Source: an uncultured Rothia sp. (lineage in GTDB: Bacteria > Actinomycetota > Actinomycetes > Actinomycetales > Micrococcaceae). Taken from it: a DNA stretch of 64,000 bases. Location: positions 434,001 through 498,000 of the forward strand of contig NZ_CAKAPD010000001.1 in NCBI RefSeq assembly GCF_916715725.1, read 5' to 3'. The notes under the pieces were generated by a model. It worked only from the letters and a program-made list of their open reading frames with translations. It did no database searches and was not told the origin of the DNA. The position numbers and the translations under genes were made by a program. Positions 31,363-39,494 of the stretch are shown one piece after another (position 1 is the stretch's first letter; every line of letters starts with the position of its first letter).

Positions 31363-34300
31363 CTAGGAGTTTACCCTCACCGACGAGCCGTTCTGACCCT
31401 TTTCGACCACAATCTGCGCCGGAATACGGTTCTTCATCTCCTCCACATGCGAAATCAGGCCAATAGTGCGGCCACTATCACGCAAGGATTCGATTGTGCC
31501 CATGACCATATCCAGGGTTTCGGCGTCCAACGTGCCAAAACCCTCATCAATGAACAGGGTGTCCAGCTCGATACCGCCGTTATTCGCCTGCACAACCTCA
31601 GCCAGACCCAACGCCAACGACAGCGACGCCAAGAACGACTCACCACCGGACAGCGACGACGCCTCACGCGGCTCACCCGTCCAGGTGTCGGTAATCTCCA
31701 GGTTCAGGCCGCCGCCGGAACGGCTACCCTTCGCACGGTGAGCGCTGAACACCATGCCGTAGCGGCCCTCACTCATACGATCCAGGTGCAGCGACGCCGA
31801 ATGCAGAATCCGCTCAAACTCGGCACCCAGCACATAACTCACCAGGTCAACCTGATGCTCATAACCGCCCAGCGTGTCGCCGCGGGCAGCCGCCGCCAGG
31901 TTCGCCAGCATCTGCGCACGGTCATAACGCTGCGCCGTCTGCGCACGGAACGCCGCATACTCGCCACGCAGAGCCTGCAAAGAACGCAGCACGCTCTCCC
32001 GCTCGCCCTCACGAAGAGTCAAACGGTGCGCCGCCGCACGCAGCTGCTCAACCTGCTCACGCACACCCTGCAGATCATCCGGCGCCTGCTCACCGGCGGC
32101 AACACGAGCCGCCACCGCAATAATTGCCTCACGACCAAAGCCCTCTAGGAGGCGGGCATGCTCCAACTCATACGCGGCGACAGCCCGCTCCAGGGCATCG
32201 ATGCGCGCGGGGGTGCGCACCGCCGCATGCACCAGCTCGGCGCGCTCAAACGAAGACTCAGCCAGCAGACGCTCAGCCGCAGCCACCGCCGAAGCATGAC
32301 GCTCACGCGCCTGTCCCAACAGCAGCACCGCACGAGCAAGACGCTGATGCGCCGCACGGTAGCCCTCCACAGCCTCAACACGCTGCGCAAAACCCACCGC
32401 CGCACGAGCAGGCGCCAACTGCGCCGCAGCCGCCTCACAGCGCGCCGCAGCGTCACGGTGACGAGTCTGAGCTTCCACCGCCGCGCCCTCGATGGTGCGC
32501 AGCGCCTCCTGAGCCTTCTGCTGCTCAACCCGCACCCGCTCAGCCTTCGCCTGCACGCCGTCACGCGCCGTCACGCGCGACTGAGCCTGCGTGAGGCGGG
32601 TCTGCGCCTCCTGCAGCTGCGCGGCAGTCTGCTCAACATCGCACTCGCCCTGAGCCACCAGAGTCTCGTACTGGGTGCGGGCGGCGGCAAGCGCCTCGGA
32701 AGCTTCCTGATGCGCCTTGGTCGCCCGATCCTTAGCCAGTTCGTGGGTGCGAGCCTGCTTGTGCGCCTTGTCTTCACGCTCCTTGGCGGCGTCCAGGTCG
32801 GCGCGCTCAACCAGCTGCTCACCCTCGGCAATCTGCGCCGGGGCGGGGTGCTCGACCGAGCCGCAGACTGCGCAGGGTTCGCCGTCCTTGAGCTCACGCG
32901 CGAGCAGGGAGGACGCCTGGGCGAGGCGCAACACCTGCAGGTTCTTAAACTCCTCCGTCGCGGCGAGCGCCTGCTGAGCCGAGGCCTGCCACTTTTCCTG
33001 CGCCTTCTGCTCTGCGGTGGCGGTGCGCTTGCTCTGCTTCTCAGCTGCGGCGACCGCGGCGGATGCGGCGTCCAGTTTCTGCTGCATCTGCTGGGCGGCG
33101 TCGTGCTTCTGCTGCGCCTCGGTGACCAGGTGCGCGGCGAGGGTGCGTTCCTCATCGGCGGTGCTGTAGCCGGCGAGCTCTTCAGCAAGCTGCTCCGCGG
33201 CGGCGGTGAGGTCGCTCAGGGTCTTTTCGGCACGCGACTTGTCCTTCTCGAGGGCGTTAGCCTGCTTCAGCAGGGCGGCAACGGCGGCCTCCTCGTCGGC
33301 GAGCTGAGCGTCCTGCTTCTGCAGGGCACGCAGGGTATCGAGGAGCGCCTCCAGCTGGGTTTCCTGCTCGGCGGGTTCGAGATCCGGGAGCGCGGCGAAG
33401 GTCGTCTCTTCGGGGAAGGTGACTTCTGCGGCGGTTTCCTCATCGCGGAGTGCCGCAAGTAGGGCACCGCCGTTCTCCTCCAGCGCGGAAGCACACGCGG
33501 CCTGTTCCTGTTCCCGGGCGGTGAGCACCTGGGATTCAGCCTGGACCTGCGCGTACTGTGCGTGCAGGGGTGCGGCGGCACGCGCCTGCGCCAGCTCTTC
33601 ACGTTGCGCCTTATGCTCGTCAGCGCGTTCGGTCAGGCGGGTACGGCGCTCGCAGAGCTGCTCGTATTCGCGCCAGTCGGCCTGCAGCTGGGCGCGTTCG
33701 GCGAGTAGGCGGGTGTTCCGGTCGGCTTCGTCGGTGAGGCGCTGCTGTTCCTGCTTTTCGCGCGCGGAGGTTTCGCGGGCGCGTTCTACTCCGCCGGCGA
33801 CCCATGCGTCGAGGGTTTCGGCAGTGACATTCTCGGCAGTGACGCTCTCAGCGGTGAGCTGTTCGGAAGTCTCCGCCTCCACAGGGTCTTCGGTAGCGGA
33901 GCCCTCCCCTGCAGCATCTTCAGCGTCCGGATCCGCAACATCCAGTAGCGCCTGCAGGGCGAGCATTTCTACGCGGGCACGTTCAAGGTAGCCGCGCTGG
34001 GTGTTTTCGTCCTGGGCGACTTCCTGCTGGGCGGTTTTCGCTTCTTCGGTGAGTGCGGCGAAGAGCTGTTCGTAGTGTTCGACGGGGAACATCTTTTTGA
34101 GCAGTTCTTTGCGTTCTTTGGGCTTGGACTTGAGGAATTGCGCGAACTGACCCTGCGGCAGGAGTACGACTTTGAGGAATTGTTCTTTGGTCAGGTGGGT
34201 GCGTTCGGCGATGGTGCGGTTGACTTCGGCGACGCTGCTGGAGATGGGGGTCCAGGCTTTTTCGTCGGCGGGGTCGGCGCCGGGTGCGAGTTCGGCGAGG

Positions 34301-34656
34301 GTTGCTTTGGCGCTTTCTTCGCGCATCTGGCCTTTGCGGGCGCCGCGGGTGATGGGCTTGTTGTAGGCGGGGGTGCGGTCGATGCGCAGGCGCTTGCCGT
34401 GGAGGGTCACGTCGAGCAGCACGCGCGGTTTGGTGCCGCTGTGTGCCGCGTAGGTGGAGTGCAGTTTGGCGGATTCGCGGTCGCTGCTGGTTTCGCCGTA
34501 GAGGGCGTAGCAGATGGCGTCGAGGATGGTGGTTTTGCCGGCGCCGGTGGGGCCGTTGAGCAGGAATACGCCGGCGCTGTTGAGGGTGTCGAAGTTGATT
34601 TCTTGGCGCTTGGGGTATGCCATGAAGGCTTCGAATTCGAGGGTGTGCAGGATCAT
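31363..34656 (-). CDS. sbcC: SbcC, ATPase subunit of the SbcCD nuclease
   Basis: This 1097-residue SMC/Rad50-like ATPase works with SbcD to cut DNA hairpins, palindromes and protein-blocked ends. Walker A is NGPTGAGKTTILD (residues 34-46). Long Ala/Glu/Gln-rich coiled coils flank a zinc-hook DGEPCAVCGSVEHPAP (CxxC). The C-terminal half carries signature LSGGESFLASLSLALGLAE, Walker B TLFIDEGFGTLDAETLD and the D-loop. The frame is open well upstream, but that segment is Arg/Pro-rich antisense-like sequence. ATG 34654-34656 overlaps the sbcD stop by four bases and begins MILHTLEFEAFMAYPKRQEI, the expected N terminus. Its presence matters here because the window holds many long palindromic repeats. 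Confidence 0.95.
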   Translation of the reverse strand: MILHTLEFEAFMAYPKRQEINFDTLNSAGVFLLNGPTGAGKTTILDAICYALYGETSSDRESAKLHSTYAAHSGTKPRVLLDVTLHGKRLRIDRTPAYNKPITRGARKGQMREESAKATLAELAPGADPADEKAWTPISSSVAEVNRTIAERTHLTKEQFLKVVLLPQGQFAQFLKSKPKERKELLKKMFPVEHYEQLFAALTEEAKTAQQEVAQDENTQRGYLERARVEMLALQALLDVADPDAEDAAGEGSATEDPVEAETSEQLTAESVTAENVTAETLDAWVAGGVERARETSAREKQEQQRLTDEADRNTRLLAERAQLQADWREYEQLCERRTRLTERADEHKAQREELAQARAAAPLHAQYAQVQAESQVLTAREQEQAACASALEENGGALLAALRDEETAAEVTFPEETTFAALPDLEPAEQETQLEALLDTLRALQKQDAQLADEEAAVAALLKQANALEKDKSRAEKTLSDLTAAAEQLAEELAGYSTADEERTLAAHLVTEAQQKHDAAQQMQQKLDAASAAVAAAEKQSKRTATAEQKAQEKWQASAQQALAATEEFKNLQVLRLAQASSLLARELKDGEPCAVCGSVEHPAPAQIAEGEQLVERADLDAAKEREDKAHKQARTHELAKDRATKAHQEASEALAAARTQYETLVAQGECDVEQTAAQLQEAQTRLTQAQSRVTARDGVQAKAERVRVEQQKAQEALRTIEGAAVEAQTRHRDAAARCEAAAAQLAPARAAVGFAQRVEAVEGYRAAHQRLARAVLLLGQARERHASAVAAAERLLAESSFERAELVHAAVRTPARIDALERAVAAYELEHARLLEGFGREAIIAVAARVAAGEQAPDDLQGVREQVEQLRAAAHRLTLREGERESVLRSLQALRGEYAAFRAQTAQRYDRAQMLANLAAAARGDTLGGYEHQVDLVSYVLGAEFERILHSASLHLDRMSEGRYGMVFSAHRAKGSRSGGGLNLEITDTWTGEPREASSLSGGESFLASLSLALGLAEVVQANNGGIELDTLFIDEGFGTLDAETLDMVMGTIESLRDSGRTIGLISHVEEMKNRIPAQIVVEKGQNGSSVRVNS

Positions 34657-35834
34657 GCGTTGTCCTTGTGGCTTTTGATGTGGTCGCTGAGGGTGGTGAT
34701 GACGTCGCGTTCTTCGCTGGTGAGGGGGCGGTTGCGTACGTATTGGTGGAATTGGTCGAAGGTGTCGACGGGGTCGGCGTCGCGGGTGGGTTGTGCGGCG
34801 GCGGGTTTGTCGGCGGCGGGTTGGGTGCTGCGGTAGCTGAAGTGGGAGATGGTTTCGTAGCGGCTGCGCAGGCGGTCGACGGCACCGACGGGTAGGGTTT
34901 CGTCGGTGAGCTCGATGCGGCAGTAGTAGCCGTGTTCGTAGTCGGTGTGTTCGGGGCTGTTGAGTAGCTGCTCCATGGTGCCGCGCAGGGTTTTCATATG
35001 TACGCGGGTTGCCCATTCGTGGCTGCTGATGGCGGGCTCTTCGCCGGGGTTGAGTTCGATGAGGTAGGCACCGTTGCGGTTGTGTTCTTCGCTGAATGAG
35101 AAGCCGATCGGGGAGCCGCTGTAGCGGATGGTGTGGGTGACGGGGTAGCGCTTGTGGATGTGGCCGAGCGCTACGTAGTCGAAGCCGTCGAAGAGGGAGG
35201 CGGGTACCCAGTCGATGCCGCCGACGCTGATGTCGCGTTCGGAGTCGCTGCGGGGCGTGGTATCAGCGCTACTGGCGGTGTCGCTGACGGTGGCGTGGCT
35301 CATGACGATGATGCGGTCGGCGCCTTCGCCGCGGGCGTGACGTTCTGCGGCGTCGGTGCGGATGGCGTCGGTGACGGCGCCGAGGACGGCGTGGTGGGTG
35401 GGATCTACACCGAGGGCGGTGGCATGGAGGCGCGGCGCGAGGTAGGGGATGGCGTAGACGTGTACGCGCAAGGTGCCGTCGGTGAGTTCGACGGGGCGGG
35501 TAGCGTCTTCGAGGCTGGTGCGCAGGTGCACGCCGGAGGCTTCGAAGAAGGCGGCGCCGTAGCTGAGGCGGCGGAAGGAGTCGTGGTTGCCGGAGCTGAG
35601 GATGACTTGCACGCCGGCGCGCATGAGGCGGGTGAGTGCTTGGTCGAGCAGGGTGGTGCTTTCGGCGGTGGGGATGGTGCTGTCGTAGACGTCGCCGCTG
35701 ATGAGGAGAGTATCGATGCCTTCGGCGTGCACGTATTCGAGCAGTTCGTCGATGAACTGCTGGTGTTCGCGGGTGAGGGGGCTGCGGTGGAAGGTGCGGC
35801 CGAGGTGCCAGTCGGAGGTGTGCAGAATCTTCAT
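34653..35834 (-). CDS. sbcD: SbcD, nuclease subunit of SbcCD
   Basis: This is a calcineurin-like metallophosphoesterase of about 393 residues, a 3'-5' exonuclease and hairpin endonuclease. Metal motifs in order are TSDWHLGRTFH, LISGDVYDSTIP, LSSGNHDSFRR, VMSHATVSD and LGHIHKRYPV. The capping C-terminal domain starts with LRGTMEQLLNS. I use ATG 35832-35834 because family proteins start MKILHTSDWHLG. An ATG eight codons upstream (35858) has a better GAGG site and may be the true start. The 3' end overlaps sbcC by ATGA, giving a coupled operon. A Pro/Ala-rich tail (QPAADKPAAAQPTRDADP) is present. Confidence 0.94.
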   Translation of the reverse strand: MKILHTSDWHLGRTFHRSPLTREHQQFIDELLEYVHAEGIDTLLISGDVYDSTIPTAESTTLLDQALTRLMRAGVQVILSSGNHDSFRRLSYGAAFFEASGVHLRTSLEDATRPVELTDGTLRVHVYAIPYLAPRLHATALGVDPTHHAVLGAVTDAIRTDAAERHARGEGADRIIVMSHATVSDTASSADTTPRSDSERDISVGGIDWVPASLFDGFDYVALGHIHKRYPVTHTIRYSGSPIGFSFSEEHNRNGAYLIELNPGEEPAISSHEWATRVHMKTLRGTMEQLLNSPEHTDYEHGYYCRIELTDETLPVGAVDRLRSRYETISHFSYRSTQPAADKPAAAQPTRDADPVDTFDQFHQYVRNRPLTSEERDVITTLSDHIKSHKDNA

Positions 35835-36155
35835 GGTTTCAGTATGGCACTGCGTCATGTTTTGCGCCTCACAGTTCGTCATTCACGGGCGGAACCCTCT
35901 GCGGCGTAGGTGCTCATGCGGAGCGGGGGCTGCAGCCTCGGTATCTCCCCATCCCCGGAGTAGACGCCCCACCGCGGCGTAGGTGCTCATGCGGAGCGGG
36001 GGCTCCGTCCTCAAGGCGCTCAGCGCCGCAGAGGGAGCACTCCCCCGCGAGCATGAGCACGAAGCCGCCTGGTACACCCCACCCCGCACATCCTGAGCAC
36101 AAAGCCGCCCGGTACATCCCCCGCGCATTCTAACCACCCATGGGATAATCGCCCT
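35835..36155. repeat. sbcD/ADP-ribosylglycohydrolase intergenic region with hairpin repeats
   Basis: 321 bp between divergent genes. It holds a partial repeat copy (about 35901-35932) and a full hairpin repeat (35972-36070). The two share a direct repeat of about 31 bp (GCGGCGTAGGTGCTCATGCG and following bases). Both gene promoters must lie in or beside the repeats. Confidence 0.8.
35972..36070 (+). repeat. Hairpin repeat H, copy 1
   Basis: Outer arms GTGCTCATGC (35983-35992) and GCATGAGCAC (36051-36060) pair perfectly. Inner GCGGGGG/CCCCCGC and GGCGC/GCGCC also pair. The core GGGGGCTCCGTCCTC recurs at 37332-37407 and 37582-37660. Confidence 0.9.
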
Positions 36156-37304
36156 ATGAGTTTTTCTTCTGTTGAGTTCACGCGTGCACCTGAGGTTTCG
36201 GCTGAGTTTGCGGGCAGGGTGCGCGGCCTGTTGTGTGCCTCTGCGCTGGGTGATGCGCTGGGCTATCCTCTTGAGCTACTGCCGGCGGATCAGATTGCGG
36301 CGTGCGACCCGAAGCCGTGGGATTCGGCGTTTGGTGAGCTGCTGATCAGTGATGATACGCAGCTGACCTGCTTCACTCTGGATGGTCTGACGGAGGTTTT
36401 GGAGTGGAATAATGAGGGCGCGGCGGCGGATGAGTTGGCGTGTCTGTGGTTGGCGTATTTGCGGTGGTTCCGCGGTATTGGTGAGGTTTTGCCGGAGTCT
36501 GCGCCGTTTTCGTTGGATCGTGAGATTGATGGGTCGGTGGAGTTGACGGCGCGTCGTGGTCCGGGTGCGGCGACGGTGCGGGCGTTGGGTACCGGTGAGA
36601 TGCAGTTGGTGTCGAAGTCGGTGAATCCTGATGCTTTGGGTAGTGGCGCGTTGGTGCGTTCGGCGGCGTTGGGTGTTTTGCCGGTGGCGCAGGAGCGTAC
36701 GGTGGTTTTGTTGGCGGTGCGTGCGGCGGCGTTGACGCATGGGCATCCGGAGGCGTTGGCTTCGGCGGCGGCGTATGCGTTGCTCATCCGCGACCTGTTG
36801 GCGTCCCCGTCCGGTTCCTTTGATGCGTTGTTGGGTGCGGTGCGCCGTGTGCTTGACTGGTGTGGCACGGTGGGCGCGGATGATTCGATGCCGGGTGATG
36901 CTGCGCGTACGGCGGCGGCGCTGAGTCGTGCCCTCGAGCTGCTGGAGGGCGGTACGGTGCCGGTTCCGGAGGCTGTGGCGGAGCATTTTGGTACAGGTTG
37001 GACTGCGCCGGAGCTGTTGGGTATGGCTCTCTGGTGCGCGGCGGATGCTGTGAAGAGTCTGCCTGCTGATGCTGACGATGCGGCGGTGCGCGAAGCCCTG
37101 TTTGGGGGTTTGTGCTGTGCGGTGTCGGTGGATTCGGATTCGGATTCGGTGGGTGCGATGACGGCGGCATTGTGGGCGGCGGCTGGCTTCCCGGTGGCTG
37201 CCGACAACGAGGCTGATACTTGGTCGCAGGCGCTGGCTCGTGTGCGCGGCCTGGATCAGGTGGAGGCGGTGGCGGACCGCTATCTGCGCCAGCTGGGCCT
37301 GTAA
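36156..37304 (+). CDS. ADP-ribosylglycohydrolase family protein
   Basis: This 382-residue all-helical, Mg-dependent hydrolase family removes ADP-ribose from proteins or small molecules (DraG/ARH type). Visible motifs are GLLCASALGDALGYPLE (residues 24-40) and LLISDDTQLTCFTLDGL with the SDDTQ metal site (65-69). Later come NPDALGSGALVRSAALG, the His in ALTHGHPEA, and the C-terminal SDSDSVGAMTAALWAAAGF, which supplies the last metal-binding Asp residues. All core ligands appear intact, so it should be active. No ADP-ribosyltransferase, DarT/DarG or nitrogenase gene lies nearby, so the target is unknown. Codons favour TTG, GGT and CGT. The gene is flanked on both sides by hairpin repeats. Confidence 0.88.
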   Translation: MSFSSVEFTRAPEVSAEFAGRVRGLLCASALGDALGYPLELLPADQIAACDPKPWDSAFGELLISDDTQLTCFTLDGLTEVLEWNNEGAAADELACLWLAYLRWFRGIGEVLPESAPFSLDREIDGSVELTARRGPGAATVRALGTGEMQLVSKSVNPDALGSGALVRSAALGVLPVAQERTVVLLAVRAAALTHGHPEALASAAAYALLIRDLLASPSGSFDALLGAVRRVLDWCGTVGADDSMPGDAARTAAALSRALELLEGGTVPVPEAVAEHFGTGWTAPELLGMALWCAADAVKSLPADADDAAVREALFGGLCCAVSVDSDSDSVGAMTAALWAAAGFPVAADNEADTWSQALARVRGLDQVEAVADRYLRQLGL

Positions 37305-37331
37305 CGGCACGGTACAGCTGGCGGCGTAACG

Positions 37332-37407
37332 GACATGCGTAGCGGGGGCTCCGTCCTCAAGGCGCCCCGGCGCCGCAGAGGGGGCACTCCCCCGCGAGCA
37401 TCGTCCG
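37332..37407 (+). repeat. Hairpin repeat H, copy 2
   Basis: Core GCGGGGGCTCCGTCCTCAAG pairs through GCGCC and CCCCCGC toward GAGCATCGTC. It is very similar to copies at 35972-36070 and 37582-37660. Confidence 0.9.
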
Positions 37408-37502
37408 CGAGCCGGTCGTACAAAACGGTGCCGCAAGCATCGTCCGCGAGCCTGTCATGCGGAACGGTGCCGTAAGCCGTCGCTCCAACCGCATATAAGT
37501 AA

Positions 37503-37540
37503 CAGAAAAGGCTCTCCGATATCTCGGAGAGCCTTTTCTG
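37503..37540. terminator. Bidirectional terminator between ADP-ribosylglycohydrolase and sigA
   Basis: Perfect 17-bp arms CAGAAAAGGCTCTCCGA (37503-37519) and TCGGAGAGCCTTTTCTG (37524-37540), with U-runs in both directions. Confidence 0.9.
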
Positions 37541-37581
37541 TATGTGCTAGAACTAGCGAAACTGAACCTAGACGGCATAGC

Positions 37582-37660
37582 AGCGATGCGTAGCGGGGGC
37601 TCCGTCCTCGAAGCGCCCCCAGGCGCTGAAGAGGGGGCACTCCCCCGCGAGCATCGTCTG
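37582..37660 (+). repeat. Hairpin repeat H, copy 3
   Basis: GATGCGTAGCGGGGGCTCCG begins it and CCCCCGCGAGCATC ends it. The central loop differs from copy 2 (AAGCGCCCCCAGGCGCT), yet GCGCC/GGCGC pairing is kept. Confidence 0.9.
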
Positions 37661-37726
37661 TGTGCCGGACAGCAGAACAGCTGCACGAGCATCCGCCCGC
37701 ATCTTAGAACCGCTAGTCAGGAACTT

Positions 37727-39088
37727 TTAGTCCAGGTAGTCGCGCAGCACCTGCGAACGCGAGGGGTGACGGAGCTTAGACATGGTCTTCGACTCGATCT
37801 GGCGGATTCGTTCGCGGGTCACGCCGTAGACCTTGCCGATTTCGTCGAGGGTCTTGGGCTGACCGTCGGTCATGCCGAAGCGCATTGCGACGACGCCTGC
37901 CTCACGCTCGGAGAGGGTGTCGAGCACGGAGTGGAGCTGTTCCTGCAGAAGGGTGAAGGACACTGCGTCTGCGGGGACGACTGCCTCGGAGTCTTCGATG
38001 AGGTCGCCGAATTCGGAGTCGCCGTCTTCACCGAGGGGGGTGTGCAGGGAGATGGGTTCGCGGCCGTACTTCTGGACTTCGATGACCTTTTCGGGGGTCA
38101 TGTCGAGTTCCTTGCCGAGTTCTTCGGGGGTGGGTTCGCGACCGAGGTCCTGGAGCATCTGGCGCTGCACGCGGGCGAGCTTGTTGATGACTTCTACCAT
38201 GTGCACGGGGATGCGGATGGTGCGGGCCTGGTCTGCCATTGCGCGGGTGATGGCCTGGCGGATCCACCAGGTTGCGTAGGTGGAGAACTTGAAGCCCTTG
38301 GAGTAGTCGAACTTTTCGACGGCGCGGATGAGGCCGAGGTTGCCTTCCTGGATGAGGTCGAGGAAGAGCATGCCGCGACCGGTGTAGCGCTTGGCGAGGG
38401 AGACGACGAGTCGCAGGTTGGCTTCGAGCAGGTGGTTCTTGGCTCGCTTGCCGTCGTGGATGACCCAGCGCAGGGCTTTTTTGAGGTCTTTGTCCATGTC
38501 GGGGTTTTCGGCGAGCTTGTGTTCGGCGTAGAGGCCTGCTTCGATGCGCATGGCGAGGTCGACTTCCTGCTGTGCGTTGAGCAGGGAGACCTTACCGATC
38601 TGCTTGAGGTAGTCCTTGACGGGGTCGGCGGTTGCGCCGGGGGTGACGACGCGCTGTGCGGGTGCGTCGTCGTCGTCGTTTGCGGTGAGGACGAAGCCGG
38701 AGCCCTTGGCTGCTACTGCTTCTGCGGCCTTCTTTTCTTCTTTTTTGGCTACGGTTTCTTCGTCTTCTTCGTCGGTTTCGTCTTCGCCGTCGATGATTTC
38801 GAGGTCGGTGTCGAGTTCGAGGTCGAATTCGTCGTCGTCGCTCTTTTTGCGGCGGCCACCGGTCTTGCGCTTGGTTGCGGTTTTGGTGGTGGTGGTTTTG
38901 CGGGTGCGCTTGGGCTTGTCTTCCGCAGTTTCTGCAGCGGTTTCGGCGGTTGCGCCAGCGGTGTCTTCGGTTGCCGCTGCGGCCTTGGTGGTTGCCTTCT
39001 TGGTGCGGGTGGTCTTGGTGGTGGTTTTTGCGACGGTTTCTTCGGTTGCGTCGCCGGTCGCGGTCTTCTTGCTGGTTGCAGGTGCCAC
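37727..39088 (-). CDS. sigA: Primary sigma factor of RNA polymerase
   Basis: This 453-residue housekeeping sigma-70 factor has a long Lys/Ala/Thr-rich N terminus followed by an acidic block (about residues 85-110), usual in actinobacterial HrdB/SigA. Region 1.2 is DPVKDYLKQIGKVSLLNAQQ. Regions 2.1-2.4 cover LRLVVSLAKRYTGRGM, LDLIQEGNLGLIRAVEKFD and STYATWWIRQAITRAMADQ. Region 3 includes RIPVHMVEVINKLARVQR, and region 4.2 is DEIGKVYGVTRERIRQIESK. It should recognise TTGACA/TATAAT-like promoters. The stop lies behind a repeat-rich region shared with the convergent ADP-ribosylglycohydrolase gene. Confidence 0.96.
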   Translation of the reverse strand: MAPATSKKTATGDATEETVAKTTTKTTRTKKATTKAAAATEDTAGATAETAAETAEDKPKRTRKTTTTKTATKRKTGGRRKKSDDDEFDLELDTDLEIIDGEDETDEEDEETVAKKEEKKAAEAVAAKGSGFVLTANDDDDAPAQRVVTPGATADPVKDYLKQIGKVSLLNAQQEVDLAMRIEAGLYAEHKLAENPDMDKDLKKALRWVIHDGKRAKNHLLEANLRLVVSLAKRYTGRGMLFLDLIQEGNLGLIRAVEKFDYSKGFKFSTYATWWIRQAITRAMADQARTIRIPVHMVEVINKLARVQRQMLQDLGREPTPEELGKELDMTPEKVIEVQKYGREPISLHTPLGEDGDSEFGDLIEDSEAVVPADAVSFTLLQEQLHSVLDTLSEREAGVVAMRFGMTDGQPKTLDEIGKVYGVTRERIRQIESKTMSKLRHPSRSQVLRDYLD

Positions 39089-39494
39089 TAGAACCCTTTC
39101 TGGCTTGTGGTGGGGTGTTTTGTTTGCAAAACACCTAAGACCCTGTCAAGTCTGTGCTGGCGTCCTCGGTCGGGGTGTTTGCTGCTTTTGACGTGTTTAA
39201 CGCTGTGGGGGCGGGTTTTATTCCGCGTGCGTTGGTCGTTTGCAGGGTTCCGTTGCTCGTTGTGTTGAGCTGTTTGAGGGCGCGTTGTAGCGCATTGACT
39301 GTACGGGGTCAATATATAAGTATTGCAGATTTTTGGTTGCTTTCAACTTGACGCGCTGTTTGGGGGCTTGTGGGCTTGGTTTTGGGTGGGTGCGGCTGTG
39401 TGCGAGAGGTGTGTGGGAGGGGCGTGCCGGGTGGTGGCGCGCCCCTCCCCTGTTTTGCGCCTCGAGTTTAGGTGCCGGGTTCACGTACCGAGCT
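39089..39494. other. sigA upstream region (406 bp)
   Basis: No gene is supported. It contains the likely sigA promoter (39284-39312), which leaves a leader of about 190 nt, and an AT-rich tract around 39310-39350. Confidence 0.6.
39284..39312 (-). promoter_or_regulatory. Putative sigA promoter
   Basis: On the minus strand, -35 TTGACC (39307-39312) and -10 TACAAC (39284-39289) have an exact 17-bp spacer. Confidence 0.55.

Larger units (their letters stand above)
37305..37726. other. Convergent region between ADP-ribosylglycohydrolase and sigA (422 bp)
   Basis: It contains hairpin repeat copies 2 and 3 and a perfect bidirectional terminator between them. No gene is supported. Confidence 0.8.
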
